Origin: Prevotellaceae bacterium UBA1710 | Lineage (GTDB): Bacteria > Bacteroidota > Bacteroidia > Bacteroidales > Bacteroidaceae | Length of the DNA stretch: 64,000 nt | Direction: 5' to 3' | NCBI GenBank assembly: GCA_002317355.1 | Contig: DCJC01000006.1 | Coordinates: 13,535 to 77,534 of the forward strand | In this document: positions 53,085 through 60,820 of the stretch, in pieces | How the letters are laid out: each line of letters begins with the position of its first letter | How positions within the stretch are numbered: position 1 is the stretch's first letter | Notes under the pieces: model-generated | The model's input: only the letters and a program-made list of their open reading frames with translations | Database searches by the model: none | Told to the model about the DNA's origin: nothing | Program-made: the position numbers and the translations under genes

Positions 53085-53152
53085 ATAGGTAAACTCAGTG
53101 AAAGTCCCATACAAGGCTTACTTCCAAAGGGAGCTTCACTGAGTTTACCTAT
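53085..53152. repeat. palindromic element with GGTAAACTCAGTGA ends (copy 2)
   Basis: ATAGGTAAACTCAGTGAA (53085-53102) pairs perfectly with TTCACTGAGTTTACCTAT (53135-53152); an inner AGTCCC/GGGAGC pairing extends it. The outer 14 bp are identical to the ends of the element at 44596-44657. It lies 26 bp past the Nudix stop. Confidence 0.75.
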
Positions 53153-53245
53153 CTTTCACATAGGCGTTACTTTCCTGTTATTTTTGCTTTATCATCAACA
53201 AGCAAATAATAATAACTGAAGAAAAGAGAAAAAACTCACTTTTTT

Positions 53246-53276
53246 TTTGAGTTTGTTATTTTTTTTCGTAACTTTG
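53246..53276 (+). promoter_or_regulatory. promoter of corA
   Basis: TTTG (53246-53249), exactly 19 bp, TAACTTTG (53269-53276). Transcription would begin near 53283, giving a leader of about 220 nt. Confidence 0.72.
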
Positions 53277-53282
53277 CAGCGG

Positions 53283-53503
53283 AAAATGGAGGTATGGGTA
53301 AAACACCTATACCATAAGTATTCCTTAGGTTGTCATCATAGGCAACAAACATTATTAAAATTATAAATTAAAAACAAATCATGGACGACTATCACGCGAC
53401 AAGTACTAATATGTGCAAGGCGTGAGACAACCTAACCCAATAGGCTGATTCTCACACCTTATAATATATTAGTAATCCGTAGCAAACTTGAGAATCAGCT
53501 AAT
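53283..53503 (+). promoter_or_regulatory. structured corA leader, candidate magnesium-responsive switch
   Basis: In order: a stable hairpin GGTATGGGT/ACCTATACC (53291-53299 with 53305-53313); a hairpin GTTGTC/GGCAAC (53329-53334 with 53341-53346); a 14-codon ORF (53381-53425); GACAACCTAA (53426-53435), which pairs perfectly with TTAGGTTGTC (53325-53334) and so competes with the second hairpin; and an 11-bp stem GCTGATTCTCA/TGAGAATCAGC (53444-53454 with 53489-53499) ending 4 nt before the corA ATG. This layout of leader ORF, competing pairings and start-adjacent stem is what attenuation or translational switches look like. No M-box consensus is recognised. Confidence 0.6.
53381..53425 (+). CDS. 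14-residue leader peptide of corA
   Basis: ATG to TGA encodes MDDYHATSTNMCKA. The stop codon is immediately followed by the GACAACCTAA arm of the long-range stem, so a ribosome finishing or stalling here would cover it. The ATG is preceded by A/T-rich unpaired sequence, favourable for initiation in Bacteroidetes. A regulatory role is inferred. Confidence 0.45.
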   Translation: MDDYHATSTNMCKA

Positions 53504-54430
53504 ATGAGAACATTTTGGAACACCAAAGCTGGACTCCACAAAATTGAAGAGTGGGAGTCCAACTGCTGGATGCAGATAACATGTCCGAGCGAAGAAGACA
53601 AGAAGATGTTGGAAGAAAGATTCGAGATTCCAGACTACTTTCTGTCAGACATCTCCGATACGGACGAGAGAGCTCGTTATGAGTATGACGATGGTTGGAT
53701 GCTCATCATCCTCCGTATCCCTTACGTCAAGGAAGTACGCTCGCGTACACCTTATACAACCGTACCTCTTGGTATCATCCATAAACGTGACGTCACAATC
53801 ACGGTATGCTACTATGAGACCAATATGATGATCGACTTTGTGAGCTACCAGCAGCGTCGCAATGAGGGATTCGTGGACTATGTGGATATGATTTTCCGCA
53901 TGTTCCTCTCAAGTGCCGTATGGTATCTGAAGCGACTGAAGCAGATAAGCTTGATAATAGACAAGGCAAAGCGCGATATGGATCACAACGTGGACAATGC
54001 TTCGCTCATTAGTCTGTCAAGACTTCAGGATTCTTTGACGTATTTCCTCACAGCCATCCGTGGCAATGAGACTCTGCTTCAGAAACTCCGTTTCAAACTT
54101 CAAGTGGACGAGCTTGATGCCGACCTTATCGAAGACGTAAACATCGAGATGAGTCAGGCACGAGAGACAGCCAGAATATACTCTGAGATTCTTGACTCGA
54201 CGATGGACACCTATCAGGGAATCATCAACAACAACATGAATACGGTGATGCGTACACTCACATCCGTGAGTATCATCCTCATGTTCCCTACCCTCATCTC
54301 GTCACTCTTCGGAATGAACCTTGTCAACGGTATGGAATTAAACCCTATCGGATTTCCTGTAGCATTGGGAATTTCCATAATCGTTTCAGTTGGATCATGG
54401 TGGTTCCTTCGCTTCAAAAAACTGATTTAG
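53504..54430 (+). CDS. corA: CorA-type magnesium/cobalt transporter
   Basis: Pentameric divalent cation channel of the inner membrane. 308 residues: an N-terminal alpha/beta cytoplasmic domain, a long stalk helix, and two C-terminal membrane segments (about 250-270 and 283-302). The pore signature GMN is present in SSLFGMNLVNG, and the very short basic tail RFKKLI is typical. A long structured leader precedes it and a perfect terminator follows, so it is a single-gene unit. Confidence 0.93.
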   Translation: MRTFWNTKAGLHKIEEWESNCWMQITCPSEEDKKMLEERFEIPDYFLSDISDTDERARYEYDDGWMLIILRIPYVKEVRSRTPYTTVPLGIIHKRDVTITVCYYETNMMIDFVSYQQRRNEGFVDYVDMIFRMFLSSAVWYLKRLKQISLIIDKAKRDMDHNVDNASLISLSRLQDSLTYFLTAIRGNETLLQKLRFKLQVDELDADLIEDVNIEMSQARETARIYSEILDSTMDTYQGIINNNMNTVMRTLTSVSIILMFPTLISSLFGMNLVNGMELNPIGFPVALGISIIVSVGSWWFLRFKKLI

Positions 54431-54477
54431 AAGAGCTAAATATGCCATTCTCTACACAGATTTTATAACTATTATGG

Positions 54478-54526
54478 ATGAAACTGCAAAAACATTTAAT
54501 TTATTTTTGCAGTTTCATTTTTTTTA
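54478..54526 (+). terminator. intrinsic terminator after corA
   Basis: ATGAAACTGCAAAAA (54478-54492) pairs perfectly with TTTTTGCAGTTTCAT (54504-54518), then eight T. Its right arm contains the -33 TTTG of the next promoter. Confidence 0.85.
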
Positions 54527-54536
54527 TCTATATTTG
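54506..54536 (+). promoter_or_regulatory. promoter of the DUF349 gene
   Basis: TTTG (54506-54509), 19 bp, TATATTTG (54529-54536), 81 bp before the start. It overlaps the corA terminator, so corA transcription could interfere with it. Confidence 0.65.
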
Positions 54537-54617
54537 CAAAGTATTTGTGCCTCTGCACTATGTGCATACACCTAAATTTGTATTTGTGAACATCGAATCA
54601 TTAATCTAAAACAGTAA

Positions 54618-56339
54618 ATGATGGACTCTCAAGAAGAAGAAAAGCGCATCTATGCTACTAAGCAGGAGGTGCTCGACCGCGTTAAGGAACTTGCTCAGGA
54701 AGAAAACCCAAGCAAACAGGAGATTGACCACTTGAAAGTGGCTTTCTATCACCTTCTCAACATTGAGCGCGAAGCTCAGCAGAAGGCTTACATTGAAGCG
54801 GGAGGCGACCCTATGCAGTACGTGGTGCCTACTGATGAAGACGAGCAGGTCTTCAAAGCCGAAATGACTATTGTACGTGAAAAACGCCAGAAGGCAATCC
54901 TTGCACAGGAAGAAGAAAAGCAGAATAATCTTAAGCGTAAACTGGAGATCGTTGAGCGCATCAAGACTCTCGCTACATCTCCGGAAGAAGCTAACAACGC
55001 ATATCAGGAATTTAAGAATCTCCAAAACGAATGGAAGGAAATCAAGGCTGTTCCTGCAGAGAATGCAACAGATCTCTGGAAGAGTTATCAGCTTTGCGTA
55101 GAGCAGTTCTACGACCTTCTCAAGCTCAATAGCGAAGCTCGTGAATACGACTTCAAGAAGAACTACGAGATGAAGATCGCTATCTGCGAGACAGCAGAGA
55201 AACTTGCAGAGGAAGAAGATGTTATCAGCGCTTTCCATCAGTTGCAGGAACTTCATACTCAGTATCGTGAGATTGGCCCTGTTGCCAAGGAACTCCGCGA
55301 TGAGGTTTGGAATCGCTTCAAGCAGGCAAGTACAGTAGTTAACCGCCGTCACGCTGCACACTTCGAGTCTATCCGTTCACAGGAAGAGCAGAATCTCGTA
55401 CAGAAAGAGGCTCTCTGTGAAAAGGTTGAAAGCATAGCAGCTACACCAGCAAAGAGTTCTTCTGACTGGGAGGAAAAGACAAAGGAGGTTATTGCACTTC
55501 AGGCAGAGTGGAAGACTATCGGTTTTGCACCACAGAAGATGAACGTGAAGATCTTCGAGCGTTTCCGTAGTGCTTGTGACACATTCTTCAATGCAAAGAA
55601 TATATATTTCAAGGAACTCAAGGAGCGTTTCAACGAGAATATCGCAAAGAAGCAGGCTCTCGTAGAACAGGCTCAGGCTCTTGCAGAATCAACAGATTGG
55701 AAAGCTACATCAGATAAACTCATCCAACTCCAGAAGGACTGGAAGACTATCGGTATGGTTCCAAAGAAGATTGGCGACGAGCTCTGGAATAATTTCCTCG
55801 GTGCTTGCAACAAGTTCTTTGAGGCACGTAATGCTGCTGGTGCAGGTCAACGTAATGAGGAGCACGAGAATCTCGAGAAGAAGAAGGCAATCATTGAGCA
55901 GCTCAAGGCTCTCATCGAAAGCGAAGAGGATGGTCTTCAGCAGAAGATGCAGGCTCTTACAGCAGAATACAACGGTATCGGCCACGTACCTTTCCGTGAA
56001 AAGGACGCTCTCTTCCGTGAGTATCACGACACACTTGACACTCTCTACAAGAAGCTCAACGCTTCAAGCCGCAGCCGTCGTCTTGACAAGTTCAAGAGCA
56101 ATCTCAAGGATGCTGCACAGCGTAGCGAGAATGCCGTAAACGATGAGCGCACTCGTCTTCAGCGTCGCTATGAGGCTCTTAAGCAGGAGATTCAGACTTA
56201 CGAGAACAACCTCAACTTCCTCTCTGCTACAAGCAAGAAGGGTAATAGTCTTATCGACGAGATGAATCGTAAGATGCAGAAGCTTCGTGATGATCTCGAC
56301 CTCATCAAGGAGAAGATCAAGGCTACAAAGGAAGCATAA
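54618..56339 (+). CDS. DUF349 repeat coiled-coil protein
   Basis: 573 residues, almost wholly helical and charged. At least five DUF349-like repeats are recognisable by W-K/F-R spacing (ELQNEWKEIKAVP, LHTQYREIGPVAKELRDE, LQAEWKTIGFAP, LQKDWKTIGMVPKKIGDELW, EYNGIGHVPFREKD). No signal peptide. Relatives occur widely in Bacteroidetes; function unknown, possibly structural or RNA-binding. Start could be either Met of MMDSQ. Single-gene unit with its own promoter and terminator. Confidence 0.88.
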   Translation: MMDSQEEEKRIYATKQEVLDRVKELAQEENPSKQEIDHLKVAFYHLLNIEREAQQKAYIEAGGDPMQYVVPTDEDEQVFKAEMTIVREKRQKAILAQEEEKQNNLKRKLEIVERIKTLATSPEEANNAYQEFKNLQNEWKEIKAVPAENATDLWKSYQLCVEQFYDLLKLNSEAREYDFKKNYEMKIAICETAEKLAEEEDVISAFHQLQELHTQYREIGPVAKELRDEVWNRFKQASTVVNRRHAAHFESIRSQEEQNLVQKEALCEKVESIAATPAKSSSDWEEKTKEVIALQAEWKTIGFAPQKMNVKIFERFRSACDTFFNAKNIYFKELKERFNENIAKKQALVEQAQALAESTDWKATSDKLIQLQKDWKTIGMVPKKIGDELWNNFLGACNKFFEARNAAGAGQRNEEHENLEKKKAIIEQLKALIESEEDGLQQKMQALTAEYNGIGHVPFREKDALFREYHDTLDTLYKKLNASSRSRRLDKFKSNLKDAAQRSENAVNDERTRLQRRYEALKQEIQTYENNLNFLSATSKKGNSLIDEMNRKMQKLRDDLDLIKEKIKATKEA

Positions 56340-56361
56340 ACAATCAAAATAAGCAATAAAA

Positions 56362-56398
56362 AAAATCCAGTCTAAGAAATTTAGACTGGATTTTTTAT
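56362..56398 (+). terminator. intrinsic terminator after the DUF349 gene
   Basis: AAAATCCAGTCTAA (56362-56375) pairs with TTAGACTGGATTTT (56381-56394), followed by TTATTT. Confidence 0.85.
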
Positions 56399-56400
56399 TT

Positions 56401-56581
56401 AGTGATGGTAAAATAATAACTTCCTACGTTTTTTTATTTTCTTTGAGCCGCTTTTATTCATCTTGTTGGCTATTTTTGTGTTGTTCCTCAGTCATGTAGC
56501 CCGCTACACTCCTTCGTCTCAACGCAAAAATATCTCAACAATCTGAACAAAATCGTCCGAAGTTATTATTTCACCATCACT
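56401..56581. repeat. 181-bp palindromic MITE-like element
   Basis: Terminal 23-bp inverted repeats (56401-56423 and 56559-56581, one mismatch) start AGTGATGGT. Inner segments also match in inverted order (GTTGGCTATTTTTG with CAAAAATATCTCAAC), and the centre is GTAGC-CC-GCTAC (56496-56507), so the element can fold almost end to end. It lies between two terminator-like zones, outside any gene. Confidence 0.75.
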
Positions 56582-56649
56582 TAGTAAAAGCAAAAACAAA
56601 GAATTCAAATTGGCATTATCATTATTACACAACTATGTAACTTAAATTC

Positions 56650-56684
56650 TTCACTTTTCACTCTTAACTCTTAACTTTTCATTG
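56650..56684. repeat. 7-bp tandem array after trxB
   Basis: TTCACTT, TTCACTC, TTAACTC, TTAACTT, TTCATTG. On the minus strand (trxB direction) it gives GAGTTAA/AAGTGAA units, placing TAA or TGA in rotating frames just past the trxB stop. Confidence 0.7.
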
Positions 56685-56691
56685 ATTCAGA

Positions 56692-57624
56692 TTACTGCAT
56701 CTGCAGATAAGCCTGTGCCTCAAGAGCAGCCTTACAGCCACTACCTGCTGCTACAATAGCCTGACGATAGATAGGATCACACACATCACCGGCAGCAAAG
56801 ACACCATCTACATTAGTACGAGGTGTACCACCAATGGTCTTAATGTACCCCATATCATCAAGATCAATCTGTCCCTTGAAGATATCAGTATTTGGCTTAT
56901 GACCAATAGCAAGGAAGAAACCATCAATTGCTACGTCATACTTTTTCTCATCAGCCTCACCCTGACGCTGAACAAGATGCATGCCTTCTACGCCATTCTC
57001 GCCATAGAGACCGATGGCATTATGCTCAAAGAGAATCTCAATGTTCTCTGCATCCTTAACACGCTGCTGCATAATCTCAGAAGCACGGAGATAGTTCTTA
57101 CGCACTACGAGATACACCTTCTTACAAAGCCCTGAAAGATAGAGTGCATCCTCACAAGCAGTATCACCACCACCTACTACAGCTGTCACCTTCTTACGGT
57201 AGAAGAAACCATCGCAAGTAGCACATGCACTAACGCCCTGACCATTATACTTCTCCTCGTCAGGGAGTCCAAGATACTTAGCCTTAGCACCAGTAGCAAT
57301 AATAACGGTGTCAGCCTCTATCTGATTTCCATCATCAGTAGTAAGCACGTATGGCTTCTTGCTGAAATCTACAGAAGCAATCTCACCATCACGGATATCA
57401 CAACCGAAGCGTTCTGCCTGCTCACGAATCTCCATCATCATCTGATTGGCATCAACACCTTCCGGATAGCCAGGGAAATTCTCTACGATTGTAGTCTGAG
57501 TAAGCTGACCACCAGTCTGCATACCACAATACTCTACAGGCTGAAGATTTGCACGACCTGCATATATACCAGCAGTATATCCAGCAGGACCGCTACCTAT
57601 GATTAAGCATTTAACGTGTTCCAT
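56692..57624 (-). CDS. trxB: thioredoxin reductase
   Basis: FAD/NADPH flavoenzyme that reduces thioredoxin. 310 residues: FAD-binding GSGPAGYTAGIYAGRA near residue 10, redox motif CATCDG near residue 138, NADPH-binding VGGGDTACEDAL near 152, and GVFAAGDVCD near 272. Length and motifs are standard. The gpx-like gene is 64 bp upstream on the same strand, with an 8-bp TCGA array between. Confidence 0.95.
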   Translation of the reverse strand: MEHVKCLIIGSGPAGYTAGIYAGRANLQPVEYCGMQTGGQLTQTTIVENFPGYPEGVDANQMMMEIREQAERFGCDIRDGEIASVDFSKKPYVLTTDDGNQIEADTVIIATGAKAKYLGLPDEEKYNGQGVSACATCDGFFYRKKVTAVVGGGDTACEDALYLSGLCKKVYLVVRKNYLRASEIMQQRVKDAENIEILFEHNAIGLYGENGVEGMHLVQRQGEADEKKYDVAIDGFFLAIGHKPNTDIFKGQIDLDDMGYIKTIGGTPRTNVDGVFAAGDVCDPIYRQAIVAAGSGCKAALEAQAYLQMQ

Positions 57625-57640
57625 TTTTCTTGATTCTTTT

Positions 57641-57680
57641 TCGATGTTTCGAGAACTCGAGATTTCGAAGATTCGATTTT
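57641..57680. repeat. 8-bp TCGA array upstream of trxB
   Basis: TCGATGTT, TCGAGAAC, TCGAGATT, TCGAAGAT, TCGATTTT, contiguous, ending 17 bp before the trxB start codon. Confidence 0.8.
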
Positions 57681-57688
57681 CGCTTTAA

Positions 57689-58153
57689 TTACAGCATCGC
57701 TGCAATCTGCTCATCAATTTCTTCAATTGAAGTAGATGGAGCAAAACGTGCTACAACGTGTCCCATCTTATTCACGAGAAACTTAGTGAAGTCCTCTGTG
57801 ATATCACCTTCCTTCATCTCACGGAGGTGTTGATAGAGAGGCTCTGCGTCAGAACCATTAACCTTTACCTTCTTAAAACGAGGGAACTCGGTGTTATAGT
57901 TATCCTTCACGAATGAGTGTACCATCTCGTCAGTACCAGGACATGACTTGGTAGGCTGATTGCTTGGGAAGTCAAGAACTGCAAAACCCTGAGCGTGGTG
58001 CTTCTCGTAGAGAGCCTCAAGTTCTGCGTACTGAGGTGTATATTCACTCTTGATTGCTGTATTAACGATAAGAAGTACCTCATTAGCATAGTTACGGAGA
58101 GGTACTGCATTGCCCTTTCTATCTTTAACAGTATAGTCAAAAACTGTGTTCAT
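57689..58153 (-). CDS. glutathione peroxidase-like protein lacking the peroxidatic Cys
   Basis: 154 residues of the GPx fold: VFDYTVKDRKGNAVPL, then NTAIKSEYTPQYAELEALYEK, FPSNQPTKSCPGTDEMVHSF and EDFTKFLVNKMGHVVARFAP. The usual NxASKCGxT motif reads NTAIKSEYT, with Ser (codon AGT) where the catalytic Cys or Sec belongs. A Cys survives in the second block (KSCPGT). The protein is therefore probably not a normal peroxidase; it could use the other Cys or have a binding role. Same direction as trxB. Confidence 0.85.
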   Translation of the reverse strand: MNTVFDYTVKDRKGNAVPLRNYANEVLLIVNTAIKSEYTPQYAELEALYEKHHAQGFAVLDFPSNQPTKSCPGTDEMVHSFVKDNYNTEFPRFKKVKVNGSDAEPLYQHLREMKEGDITEDFTKFLVNKMGHVVARFAPSTSIEEIDEQIAAML

Positions 58154-58193
58154 TTATGTTGTTATATAGTATGTATACAAAAATTGCAATTTG

Positions 58194-58242
58194 CAAAAAA
58201 AGTGCATTTGCCCGCATATGCAACTACGAGTAAATGCACTTT
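58194..58242 (-). terminator. intrinsic terminator after rpmE2
   Basis: AAAGTGCATTT (58199-58209) pairs with AAATGCACTTT (58232-58242); the minus-strand stem continues into TTTT. It lies between rpmE2 and the gpx-like gene, 59 bp past the rpmE2 stop. Confidence 0.75.
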
Positions 58243-58300
58243 CTCACTTTCCTTACGGAAGGCGGGGTAGAGAATTTCTCTTGATATATTGAGAAAAATC

Positions 58301-58552
58301 TTACTTCTTGATCTTACCGAAGCGCTGCATGAAGCGATCAACGCGACCTGCTGTATCAACAAGCTTGCTCTTACCTGTATAGAATGGGTGAGATGTGCTT
58401 GAGATTTCGATCTTTACTACTGGGTAAGTCTCGCCTTCAAATTCTACTGTATCGTTTGTTTTGCAAGTAGACTTTGTAAGGAACATATCGCCGTTGGACA
58501 TATCCTTAAATACGACGGGGCGATAGTTTTCTGGATGAAGATTCTTTTTCAT
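58301..58552 (-). CDS. rpmE2: 50S ribosomal protein L31 type B
   Basis: 83 residues: [20 protein letters not shown], then [19 protein letters not shown] and [10 protein letters not shown], the L31 signature. The zinc-binding CxxC of type A L31 is absent, which makes this the zinc-independent type B, often induced under zinc limitation elsewhere. A -7 box TAACTTTG lies at 58591-58598 (minus). No Zur-type operator is recognised. Confidence 0.94.
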   Translation of the reverse strand: MKKNLHPENYRPVVFKDMSNGDMFLTKSTCKTNDTVEFEGETYPVVKIEISSTSHPFYTGKSKLVDTAGRVDRFMQRFGKIKK

Positions 58553-58590
58553 TTCTGTTTTTAAATTGTTATTTATGCAAAATTGCGCTG

Positions 58591-58598
58591 CAAAGTTA
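58591..58598 (-). promoter_or_regulatory. -7 box for rpmE2
   Basis: Minus-strand TAACTTTG 39 bp before the start. The -33 region is not clear. Confidence 0.5.
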
Positions 58599-58690
58599 CT
58601 AAATTTTATCGAGAATAAGGAATGATGAATTAATAATCACGTTCGCATTTAAACATAATTAACATAAATCAAGGTTATTGGGTGTTAGGT

Positions 58691-58791
58691 GATGGGTGTT
58701 AGGTGTTGGTGGTTTGAAAACTCCGAGCCTTTGGGTGTACTCTTCTCCGCGCACCGGCTCCCTCCCTATGGGGGAGGGCGGGGGGAGAGGC
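58691..58791 (+). repeat. about 100-bp inverted repeat, left copy
   Basis: Begins GATGGGTGTTAGGTGTTGG, continues through ACTCCGAGCCTTTGGGTG and GCGCACCGGCTCCCTCCC, and ends GGGGGGAGAGGC. The minus-strand reading of 60821-60922 matches it almost base for base. It ends 3 bp from the stop codon of the DUF308 gene. Confidence 0.88.
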
Positions 58792-58793
58792 TT

Positions 58794-59465
58794 TTAATCT
58801 TTAATCTCTAATCCAGAAAGCTCAGAATCTTCCTTAGCCTCAACAGCCATTTCTGCATTCTTTGCCATCTCAGCAGCCTTTTTCTCAGCTGCCCTGCGGA
58901 TAGCGAAGACCTTGAATATGCTGATAAACATGCCGATACCGCTGATAATCATTGCCCAACCGAGGAAGAATAATGGTGATGAAGCTATAGACTCTGGATA
59001 AACCAAGGCACAGATTGATGCGAGAAGCATAACAACAGGCATCAGCCAATATCCCCAACCTACTCTACCATAACGACTGGCCATCAGCAAATCTGCGATC
59101 TGATATACAGCAACAAGAAGGACGATAGCAGCAAAGATATAAGTCAGCCAACTTAGGAATGTCTCTGGCATTGATGCAAGGATTACGCCAAGTATAATGC
59201 TACCAATTCCGACAATAGGATAGAAAGGCTTACTCTGATTGATTGGATTTCCCTCTGAATCCAAGAGGAAAACACCTTCTGCCTCCATCTTAAGAGCACG
59301 CTTATGCTGAACATAATATGATATGCAAGAGATAATACCAGAGATAAAGAATATAGCACCAATGCCTACAGTAAGCCATGTTACCATATCCTCACGGAAT
59401 TTCACGACAAGTACTCCTGCAAGTATTACAAGAGCTGGTGTAAGTAAACTAAGTAGTTTCTTCAT
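58794..59465 (-). CDS. DUF308 (HdeD-like) membrane protein
   Basis: 223 residues with about six membrane helices in three hairpins (LTPALVILAGVLVV; IGAIFFISGIISCISYYV; VGIGSIILGVILASM; YIFAAIVLLVAVYQIADLL; LMPVVMLLASICALVYP; LGWAMIISGIGMFISI), the DUF308 pattern, and a charged Ala/Glu-rich cytoplasmic tail from about 190. HdeD proteins are linked to acid resistance in enterics; a role here is unknown. Own promoter (59577-59607). Confidence 0.83.
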   Translation of the reverse strand: MKKLLSLLTPALVILAGVLVVKFREDMVTWLTVGIGAIFFISGIISCISYYVQHKRALKMEAEGVFLLDSEGNPINQSKPFYPIVGIGSIILGVILASMPETFLSWLTYIFAAIVLLVAVYQIADLLMASRYGRVGWGYWLMPVVMLLASICALVYPESIASSPLFFLGWAMIISGIGMFISIFKVFAIRRAAEKKAAEMAKNAEMAVEAKEDSELSGLEIKD

Positions 59466-59486
59466 TGTTTTGTTTTTTTATTTTTT

Positions 59487-59514
59487 TCGAGTTCTCGAAG
59501 TTTCGAGATTTCGT
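59487..59514. repeat. 8-bp TCGA array upstream of the DUF308 gene
   Basis: TCGAGTTC, TCGAAGTT, TCGAGATT, then TCGT and a further TCGAGATT at 59521. It begins 22 bp before the start codon. Confidence 0.7.
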
Positions 59515-59576
59515 TTTTATTCGAGATTTCACAAAGTAATAGCCACCTATGCCATTCAAGATAGCATAAGTGGCTA

Positions 59577-59607
59577 CAAAAGTACAAATTTTATTTTATC
59601 CAACAAA
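59577..59607 (-). promoter_or_regulatory. promoter of the DUF308 gene
   Basis: TTTG (minus, 59604-59607), 19 bp, TACTTTTG (59577-59584). The leader of about 105 nt contains an AGCCAC/GTGGCT hairpin (about 59540-59576) and the TCGA array. Confidence 0.62.
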
Positions 59608-59664
59608 ATAATAAAGAAAAATTTGTACTTCCCCCAAACATTTTCTATTCACCTAATTCCTTTT

Positions 59665-60666
59665 TTATCTGCGTCCACCATGACCTCCATGTCCACCGCC
59701 ATGTGAACCACCACCATGAGAACCACCTCCGTGAGAACCACCTCCGTGAGAACCACCACCATGGTGAGATCCACCGCCGCTATAGCTACCGCCACGGCTA
59801 CCACCGTGTGAACCAGCTGAAGGACTTGTTGAGGTGCTGCGACTTGGAGTGAATGAACGTGTAGAAGACTCACTTCTTGTAGAAGAACTACGATCGAATG
59901 ATCTACGCTCTGAAGAACCTGAACGTTCTGGAGCCACATGACTTGAGCTACGCTCTGAGTTGAAGCCTTGGCGACCTACAGTTGTACGTGTGCTGCTCTC
60001 GCGACCACCACTATAGCGTGAACCACTATTATGGTTTTCTCTGCGCTGTTCTACGTCACCACGTCCAACATGTCCACGAGAACCACGTTCTACATGTCCA
60101 CCACGAGTTCCATGTTCTATACGACCACCACGATAATCACCACGGTTCCAACCATCACGCATACCAGAGAAACTGCTGCGATGAGTTACACGATGAGAAT
60201 GGCTGAAGTTTGTGTGATACCAAGAGTGACCACCATTGTGATGCCATCCGTGTCCACCTCTATATGTTACATAGAAATGAGGACGACCGAAGTAGAAATA
60301 ATCGCGATGTGGGTAGCGAGCGTAGATACCGAAGTGCCAGTGGCCTGCATCCCACCACAATGGGCGATAGAAATAACTTGCTGCGCAGAAAGCATCATAC
60401 TGCCAATCGAGAAGAATATATCTCAAATCTGCGTTACGATGAATCCAGTAGTCTGCGAAAACATCGTCGTATGTATTTACGCTAAGAAGGTAGTCGAGGT
60501 TGATTTCGTATGCAGCCTCATACTGCTCTTCATCGAGGTTCAGCTCGTAAGCCATCTTATCTGTAAGAAACAGAGCCTGCTCACGTGCCTGCTCGTATCC
60601 CATAGCGTTAGCTGTTGTGAAGAAGGTGCTCAGAAGAGCGACCATTGCTATTATCATCTTTTTCAT
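59665..60666 (-). CDS. exported His/Gly/Ser-rich repeat protein
   Basis: 333 residues from the ATG at 60666 (MKKMIIAMVALLSTFFTTANA signal peptide); an in-frame extension upstream runs into the 100-bp repeat and is rejected. Residues about 22-100 form a conserved-looking helical domain (YEQAREQALFLTDKMAYELNLDEEQYEA; WYDAF-type aromatic motifs), then an aromatic/His-rich stretch, a Ser/Arg-rich region, and a tail of GGGSH repeats. The tail could bind metal ions or be structural. No family recognised. Confidence 0.75.
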   Translation of the reverse strand: MKKMIIAMVALLSTFFTTANAMGYEQAREQALFLTDKMAYELNLDEEQYEAAYEINLDYLLSVNTYDDVFADYWIHRNADLRYILLDWQYDAFCAASYFYRPLWWDAGHWHFGIYARYPHRDYFYFGRPHFYVTYRGGHGWHHNGGHSWYHTNFSHSHRVTHRSSFSGMRDGWNRGDYRGGRIEHGTRGGHVERGSRGHVGRGDVEQRRENHNSGSRYSGGRESSTRTTVGRQGFNSERSSSHVAPERSGSSERRSFDRSSSTRSESSTRSFTPSRSTSTSPSAGSHGGSRGGSYSGGGSHHGGGSHGGGSHGGGSHGGGSHGGGHGGHGGRR

Positions 60667-60749
60667 AATGGTATATTTTTTAACGTTAATACTCCTTATT
60701 ATAAATATTAGAAAGCAATTGTACGACCAGTTGTCGTTTGTTTCTGTTG

Positions 60750-60780
60750 CAAAAGTACAAACATTTCCTTGCCTGCCAAA
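60750..60780 (-). promoter_or_regulatory. promoter of the His/Gly-rich protein gene
   Basis: TTTG (minus, 60777-60780), 19 bp, TACTTTTG (60750-60757), giving a leader of about 75 nt. It confirms the ATG at 60666 as start. Confidence 0.68.
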
Positions 60781-60820
60781 AGGTTTTTCCCTAATCGCAA
60801 AAGGAAATTCCCTAATTGCA

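Noticed and set aside
53283..53503. M-box or other known magnesium riboswitch
   Set aside because: The conserved M-box wording is not seen; the structure is explained better by a leader ORF with competing stems.
54606..55361. Long minus-strand reading frame opposite the DUF349 gene
   Set aside because: It mirrors a Glu/Lys-rich coding sequence (giving Leu/Phe-rich translation) and has no promoter or conserved features.
56461..56510. Twelve-codon minus-strand ORF (MTEEQHKNSQQDE) in the 181-bp palindrome
   Set aside because: It falls within the self-complementary element and is too short to support without conservation.
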